Source: GCA-2720975 sp964469565 (lineage in GTDB: Bacteria; Planctomycetota; UBA1135; GCA-002686595). From it: 64,000 bases of DNA. The DNA lies in assembly GCA_964469565.1 (NCBI GenBank), contig CAYXZD010000003.1, forward strand, positions 62,001 through 126,000, given 5' to 3'. Shown in pieces: positions 59,369 to 64,000 of the stretch. Positions within the stretch are counted from its first letter, which is position 1. Every line of letters begins with the position of its first letter. The position numbers and the translations under genes were made by a program. The notes under the pieces are model-generated. The model made no database searches. It saw nothing but the letters and a program-made list of their open reading frames with translations, and was not told where the DNA came from.

Positions 59369-62300
59369 ATGCATACTCGTAGATTCCCTACGAGCGCCTG
59401 TCCGCATGAATCCCACCCCCTCCCTGTCGTGAATTCCAAGATTCGACAATCCCTCATGGTCCTGTGCTCGATCGTTTGCGTCGGGTACCTGATTTACAGA
59501 GGCCTCTACACCCTCAATCTTTCCTCGCCCTATGCAGTCGTAGCTTCCTGGCTGCTCTATGCAGCCGAGATTTGGGGAACGGTCTCCATGCTGCTGTTCT
59601 TGATCCAAGTCTGGGATCCTACGGAACCGGCTGACCAGCCCCCCCTCGAGGATGCCGAAATAGACGTCTTTGTCCCTTCTTATAACGAGGACGTCTCCAT
59701 CCTGCGTGGCACCTTGCAGGCCTGCTTGGCGATGGACTACCCGCATCGCACCTTCCTGCTGGATGACGGTAACCGGGAGGAGATGAAGATTCTCTGCGAA
59801 GAGTTGGGTGTGCATTACATCACCCGGGACAACAACCTCCACGCAAAGGCAGGCAACCTAAACAACGCGTTCGACCAGACTGATGGCGAATTCGTAGCCA
59901 TTCTTGATGCTGATCACATTCCCGAGCCAAACTTCCTTTCGAAGATGGTCGGGCACTTCCGTGATGAAAACGTGGGAATGGTCCAATCTCCCCACGCCTT
60001 CTCGAATTTCGACACTTTCCAAGGGCGGGTCAACTACGAAAAAGGCCGCTTCTGGGATGAGGGCTTGCTGTTCTACAAGGTCATCCAGCCGGGACGTAAC
60101 GCCACGGACTCAGTCATTTTTGCTGGGAGTGCGGCTCTATTCCGCCGCAAAGCTCTGCAGGAAGTGGGTTACATCGCTACAGAAACGATTACCGAGGACA
60201 TGCACACCGGAATCAGGATGTCAGCGTGCGGCTGGAAGACGGTCTATGTGAGCGAGCGCCTCATTGCTGGTCAGGGTGCTTCAGACGTCACCACCTACCA
60301 CTCTCAACGTCTTCGTTGGGCAGAGGGCAACCTCACCATTCTGCGGCATGACAATCCGCTCACTACCCGCGGCCTGAACCTTACTCAGCGTCTGACCTAT
60401 TTTGCATCGATCATTCACTGGGCGGGCGGGCTGCCCAGGCTGGTTCTCTACATCACCCCCATGTTGATGTTGCTCTCGGGCGTCGCTCCCGTGGCAGAGA
60501 TCACCCCGATGCTCGTTACCGTATTCGTGACCTACATCGGCGCGATGATGATCACTCTGCGTGTCATCTACCGCGGCTACACAAACTATGACTTGATCGA
60601 GTTCTTCAACATGGCCAACTTCTGGACTCAGATGCGGTCCACCGGGCGCGCAGTCTTTACGCGCAAGAAAGCCAAGTTTGTTGTGACCCATAAAGGTGGA
60701 GGGCGCCACGGCTCGATTCTGCCCCACATCATGCCACAGGTCATTCTCTTGGCCGCCCTGTGGATGAGCCTAGCATTTGGTTGGATTCGCCATCTGCTGT
60801 TCGACCCACAGCTAGATCTCGTGGGTCTAGGGATTGCAACCTTCCTAGTCCTGCACCACTCCCGGTACGCCGTGGCCTACCTGCGCTGTGCCATGGCGCC
60901 CGCTTCCAAGCGCGACACCTATCGGCACCGCTTGAACCTGCCTGTTCAATACAGCTTCAAGAACAATGACGGTGTTAGCTTTGATGGGGTCGGTGTTACA
61001 ACGGATTTGTGTGACACGGGCGTTGGCATTGTGGCTTACTCAAGCTTGCCCACAAACGTGCATGGCACAATCGAAGTGATGGTGAATGGTGACCGAATGA
61101 AGGCAGAGGCCATCATCCGCTACGCAGCTCACCGGAAAGGCGAGGCACACCGTGGAGCGGATGAACCCCAGCTGTACCGCTACGGTTTAGAGTTCATCGA
61201 TGTGTCCCCGGATGCTCTCGATGCTGCGGGCCGAATTGCCCAGCGCTATGCTGTGGCGCCGTGGTATTCAGTATTCGAGCGCAACCGCACGAGCGGCGTG
61301 CGCGTACGAGCTCACCTTTCGGATCGGGTTGTTGCCCGCGAGGACTTCAAGCTGCCCGTGCTGATGCACGCTGATGGCAAAGAGGTGCACTGCACGACTC
61401 GCGATCTGAGTATTCGCTCGATGCGCTGCATCATGGCGATGGACATTGCCGAGGGGGATGTCTTTGACACAGAGATCATCAGCCCAATTGGGACAATCCA
61501 CGTGAAGGCGCGTGCTACTGCCCTGCGAACGGTCACGGGCCCTCCTCACTCGATTTCGGAATACGTCTTCAACTTCGATGGCTTTGAAGACCAGGGGCGT
61601 AGTCTCTTGCAGTCACTGTTGGACTTGGGAGCTCACCCGGAATTGCGCTCGACCTTGAGCCTGTCTCATGAACGTCCCCGCAAGCCCATGTCGCGTCCCG
61701 TCCTGGCCGGCGCGTTGGCTCTAGCCGTATTCTCCCCAGTTGCCATTGGCGTGTTCCGCCAGGTGCACGATGATGACCTGCTCCTTGCGGGGACCCGTGA
61801 AGAGGTCGCCCTGCGTATGGAGACGGTTAAGGCTGAAGACATTGACCGGATTTTTGCCGAGACGCTAGCGGACGAGACGCCTGATAAGCGCCGCCTGCTC
61901 CTTTTGAAGGACGTTCTTGAGGAGGCGGGACGTTACCCGGAGCTTGTGCGGGTGTGCCGGATCCTCTCTTCGTCAGATAGTTCAGACCCGGACATGGGAA
62001 TGGCCCTCGCCAGTGCTCTGACCCTCTCGGGCCGCTATCGCGAGGCTGAGGACATTTGCCAGCACTGGATCAAGCGCATCACCTCGGACAGTATGGATCC
62101 TCGCGCACTTCTGACGTTCCAAGTCCTGCAGGCACGTAATACGCTTGCGTCAGGGGACGCCTTTGCTGCCCTTGACCGATTCCGTCGAATCCTGGCCCTG
62201 TTCCCAGACGAGGTCGTGACACGCAAGGAATACGCTGGATTGCTTCTGCAGGTTGGGCTTCCTGAAGAGGCCCTGCGGCAATACGCCTCCATACCTCAAG

Positions 62301-62959
62301 ATATGGAGGTGCGGCTTGAGCTCGTGTCAATCCACTCTGCTCTCGGAGATTTCGTATCGGCTGAAAAACTCATCCGCGACATTTTGCAGGAAAACCCCAG
62401 CGAGCGAAGCACCCAAGTGCGCTTGGCTGAGATCCTGACCTGGCAAAAGCGCTTTGATGAGTCTGAGCGAATCTATCGTGAACTCCTAGCGCAAAATCCT
62501 TACGACCTGGAGAGCCGCATCGCTCTCGCGGAGACCATGACTTGGGCGGGTGAATCCGATCAATCCCTCGTGGAGTACGGGCACATGATTGATGAAGGCA
62601 GTGAAGATTGGCGCCTACTCGCCGGTTTCCTCGATGCCTTCTTGGGCGCGACGGTTCGTTCGGAGAGCGACACGCGTCGGCTCATGTGGATGGTGAGTCT
62701 CTATAACCGTGCGGAGGATCCGCCCGTGGAAGAAATCGCGGGACGTCTTGCCACTGCTTTGACCCTAGTGGGCGAGTATGAAAGCTCACTGGCCATGCTG
62801 CAGACGGCTGTGAAAACCAACCCTGACAATAAGAACCTGCGCATGCGTTTGGCCGATGCACTGAGCTCAGCCGGACTTCACAAGGAGGCCCAGCATCATT
62901 ACCGTGCGTTACTTTCCCAAGCTAGGGAATCTGGACGCAGCAGCAGCAAGCGCTACTAA
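59369..62959 (+). CDS. BcsA-like GT2 synthase fused to PilZ-like and TPR domains
   Basis: The 1196-residue protein joins several parts. Two transmembrane segments (about 30-80) precede a GT2 domain (about 97-330) with all cellulose-synthase motifs: DDG (132-134), DADH (180-183), TED (275-277) and QRLRW (313-317). More transmembrane segments follow (about 340-400 and 450-500). A PilZ domain follows with RxxxR (Arg515-Arg519) and a variant second motif, D546-x-C-x-x-G551, in which Cys replaces the usual Ser. A second PilZ-like region lies near 640-690 (REDFKLPVLMHADGK, RDLSIRSMRC). Another transmembrane segment (about 775-795, VLAGALALAVFSPVAIGVF) leads to periplasmic TPRs up to the C-terminus. 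c-di-GMP control and beta-glucan synthesis are inferred. Ordinary BcsA is about 700-870 residues and has no TPRs. Confidence 0.9.
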   Translation: MHTRRFPTSACPHESHPLPVVNSKIRQSLMVLCSIVCVGYLIYRGLYTLNLSSPYAVVASWLLYAAEIWGTVSMLLFLIQVWDPTEPADQPPLEDAEIDVFVPSYNEDVSILRGTLQACLAMDYPHRTFLLDDGNREEMKILCEELGVHYITRDNNLHAKAGNLNNAFDQTDGEFVAILDADHIPEPNFLSKMVGHFRDENVGMVQSPHAFSNFDTFQGRVNYEKGRFWDEGLLFYKVIQPGRNATDSVIFAGSAALFRRKALQEVGYIATETITEDMHTGIRMSACGWKTVYVSERLIAGQGASDVTTYHSQRLRWAEGNLTILRHDNPLTTRGLNLTQRLTYFASIIHWAGGLPRLVLYITPMLMLLSGVAPVAEITPMLVTVFVTYIGAMMITLRVIYRGYTNYDLIEFFNMANFWTQMRSTGRAVFTRKKAKFVVTHKGGGRHGSILPHIMPQVILLAALWMSLAFGWIRHLLFDPQLDLVGLGIATFLVLHHSRYAVAYLRCAMAPASKRDTYRHRLNLPVQYSFKNNDGVSFDGVGVTTDLCDTGVGIVAYSSLPTNVHGTIEVMVNGDRMKAEAIIRYAAHRKGEAHRGADEPQLYRYGLEFIDVSPDALDAAGRIAQRYAVAPWYSVFERNRTSGVRVRAHLSDRVVAREDFKLPVLMHADGKEVHCTTRDLSIRSMRCIMAMDIAEGDVFDTEIISPIGTIHVKARATALRTVTGPPHSISEYVFNFDGFEDQGRSLLQSLLDLGAHPELRSTLSLSHERPRKPMSRPVLAGALALAVFSPVAIGVFRQVHDDDLLLAGTREEVALRMETVKAEDIDRIFAETLADETPDKRRLLLLKDVLEEAGRYPELVRVCRILSSSDSSDPDMGMALASALTLSGRYREAEDICQHWIKRITSDSMDPRALLTFQVLQARNTLASGDAFAALDRFRRILALFPDEVVTRKEYAGLLLQVGLPEEALRQYASIPQDMEVRLELVSIHSALGDFVSAEKLIRDILQENPSERSTQVRLAEILTWQKRFDESERIYRELLAQNPYDLESRIALAETMTWAGESDQSLVEYGHMIDEGSEDWRLLAGFLDAFLGATVRSESDTRRLMWMVSLYNRAEDPPVEEIAGRLATALTLVGEYESSLAMLQTAVKTNPDNKNLRMRLADALSSAGLHKEAQHHYRALLSQARESGRSSSKRY

Positions 62960-63016
62960 GGTGCAATTGCTTGGCCGCTTCAAGTTGAATTCCTCACCCT
63001 TCCGATAGTTCTAGCC

Positions 63017-64000
63017 ATGGATCCATCCTCTCCAAGACCCCTGCGCGGCCTACGCAGCCGGCGCCCAACGGCGCCCCGCAGGTCACCTCGGCTGCAGTCC
63101 ATTCCGGCTGCATCCGGGCGGGCGGTGCAAGCGCTGCCCAGAGCGATGAATATCGCGGGTTTGGAGTTTGGAACTCACCTTGAGGGATTCTGTGCTGAGG
63201 CCCCGGGCAAACGGGGGCAGGACTATGTGGCCGCACGAGGGCGGACCTACAACCTCCTTGCGGACCAGGGGTTCAAGCTCTTCCGTGTACCCTTCCGGTG
63301 GGAGCGCGTGCAGCCGGTTCTCGGTGCGCCCCTGAACCCAGACGGAGTCCAGCAGCTTCGCTATCAAGCATCCCTTGCTGCACGTGCAGGCGGGAAAGTG
63401 ATCCTAGACATGCACAATTATGGCCGCTATGTGCGCACCCTCGACGAGGGGCCCGTGGAGTGTCAGCTTGATCTAGACCATGATGGTTGGGTGCCCCTGA
63501 GTTCAGAAGACCTTGCTGATGCTTGGGCGCGCCTTTCGTATGCCCTCAGCGGCTTGCCGGAAATCGCAGGCTATGGGCTCATGAATGAACCCCACGATCT
63601 CGGACCAGGCGTTTGGGTCAATGCCTCGATAGCGGCAGCGGATGCAATTCGCGAGAACAAGGATGATCGCACCCTCTACGTTTCGGGTGATCGCTGGGCC
63701 AGCTCGATGCACTGGGCACAGGTGAATCCACAGTCTCCCTGGATTGACGACTCCAAGGGCGATGTGATCTATGAAGCGCACTGCTATTTCGACCACGATG
63801 GTTCTGGCGAGTACGAGCTTTCTTATGACGAGGAACTTGAGCGTGACCCAACATTGTTGAGCCGTGGCGTGGCTCGTTTGCGCCCCTACCTTGATTGGCT
63901 GCGAGCGAACAACGCAAAAGGCTTCTTGGGTGAGTTTGGCCTGCCCGTAGCCTCGCCTGCGTGGTCGCGTTTGTTGCCTGACTTCTTATGCGCTCTCGAT
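63017..64000 (+). CDS. Glycoside hydrolase family 5, paralogue, cut by window edge
   Basis: At least 328 codons run off the right edge. The barrel is clearly GH5 and closely related to the gene at 54682: MNIAGLEFGTH, FRVPFRWERVQP, VILDMHNYGRY, YGLMNEPHDLG (general acid Glu), VIYEAHCYFDHD and FLGEFGLP (nucleophile Glu). The N-terminus from the ATG at 63017 is Arg/Pro-rich with no hydrophobic signal; an internal ATG at 63146 starts directly at the barrel. It may therefore be cytoplasmic, or the true start differs. It lies 57 bp after the GT2 gene on the same strand, so is probably co-transcribed. Confidence 0.9.
   Translation, partial: MDPSSPRPLRGLRSRRPTAPRRSPRLQSIPAASGRAVQALPRAMNIAGLEFGTHLEGFCAEAPGKRGQDYVAARGRTYNLLADQGFKLFRVPFRWERVQPVLGAPLNPDGVQQLRYQASLAARAGGKVILDMHNYGRYVRTLDEGPVECQLDLDHDGWVPLSSEDLADAWARLSYALSGLPEIAGYGLMNEPHDLGPGVWVNASIAAADAIRENKDDRTLYVSGDRWASSMHWAQVNPQSPWIDDSKGDVIYEAHCYFDHDGSGEYELSYDEELERDPTLLSRGVARLRPYLDWLRANNAKGFLGEFGLPVASPAWSRLLPDFLCALD

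Noticed and set aside
1..64000. CRISPR array, tRNA, insertion sequence, prophage
   Set aside because: No regularly spaced repeats, cloverleaf sequences, transposase or phage genes were recognised.

Overview
The window is about 58-60% GC by eye, densely coded on both strands, and reads as chromosomal DNA of a free-living, metabolically complete bacterium. The best guess is a Planctomycetota-like lineage known mainly from environmental assemblies. That placement is an inference. It rests on a secreted ScyD-like protein with a C-terminal domain that ends in a 'YWYRDAAGPGG...LSDGLQ' type motif, ECF sigma factors paired with large anti-sigma/VWA proteins, a nickel superoxide dismutase, and the many uncharacterised exported proteins. 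A 10-N gap next to poly-G tracts at 4560-4758 shows that this is a draft scaffold. I saw no tRNA, rRNA, CRISPR array, insertion sequence, prophage or defence island.

Layout. 1-4.5 kb: ferrous iron uptake (feoB, cut by the window edge, and feoA), rpiA, and the convergent pair ispG-gmhA. 4.54-5.09 kb: scaffold gap, poly-G and a 45-bp direct repeat. 5.1-8.7 kb: a DAO-family flavoenzyme and a two-gene signalling operon (receiver-HATPase protein plus a degenerate NtrC-like protein). 8.9-13.1 kb: a small exported protein, an M1 metallopeptidase and a membrane protein. 13.1-16.1 kb: sfsA, prfB (RF2, with an intact programmed +1 frameshift site) and an exported unknown. 16.2-21.2 kb: a DUF255/thioredoxin-fold protein, an AlbA_2 protein, a small membrane protein and purH. 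21.2-27.9 kb: a trypsin-like protease, ribBA, a translationally coupled sigma/anti-sigma/sensor-like trio, and GspL/GspM (PilM-N/PilO)-like proteins. 27.9-36.0 kb, minus strand: carB, then a tightly overlapped operon of a class I amidotransferase, a two-TM protein, aroB and a GT-C-like membrane protein. 36.0-40.5 kb: a Ca/Na antiporter, an arginase-family enzyme and tandem SPFH proteins. 40.7-44.2 kb: an ECF sigma factor coupled to an anti-sigma/VWA fusion. 44.2-54.6 kb: an esterase, a DUF423 protein, a class IV aminotransferase, a VTC-DUF4956-HlyD cluster, Ni-SOD, and several exported proteins.

54.7-64 kb is the most coherent accessory system. It is a mirror-image locus: GH5 hydrolase and TPR/beta-barrel lipoprotein on the minus strand, facing a BcsA-like GT2-PilZ-TPR fusion and a second, paralogous GH5 hydrolase on the plus strand. 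It looks like a synthesis-and-export machine for cellulose or a related beta-glucan, with unusual domain packing and no recognisable BcsB.

Several genes share a promoter-like hexamer (TAGGAT, TAGCCT, TAGACT, CATACT) that ends 6-7 nt before the start codon. This suggests that leaderless transcription is common here. Start codons include TTG and GTG, and ATGA/GTGA overlaps between operon genes are frequent.
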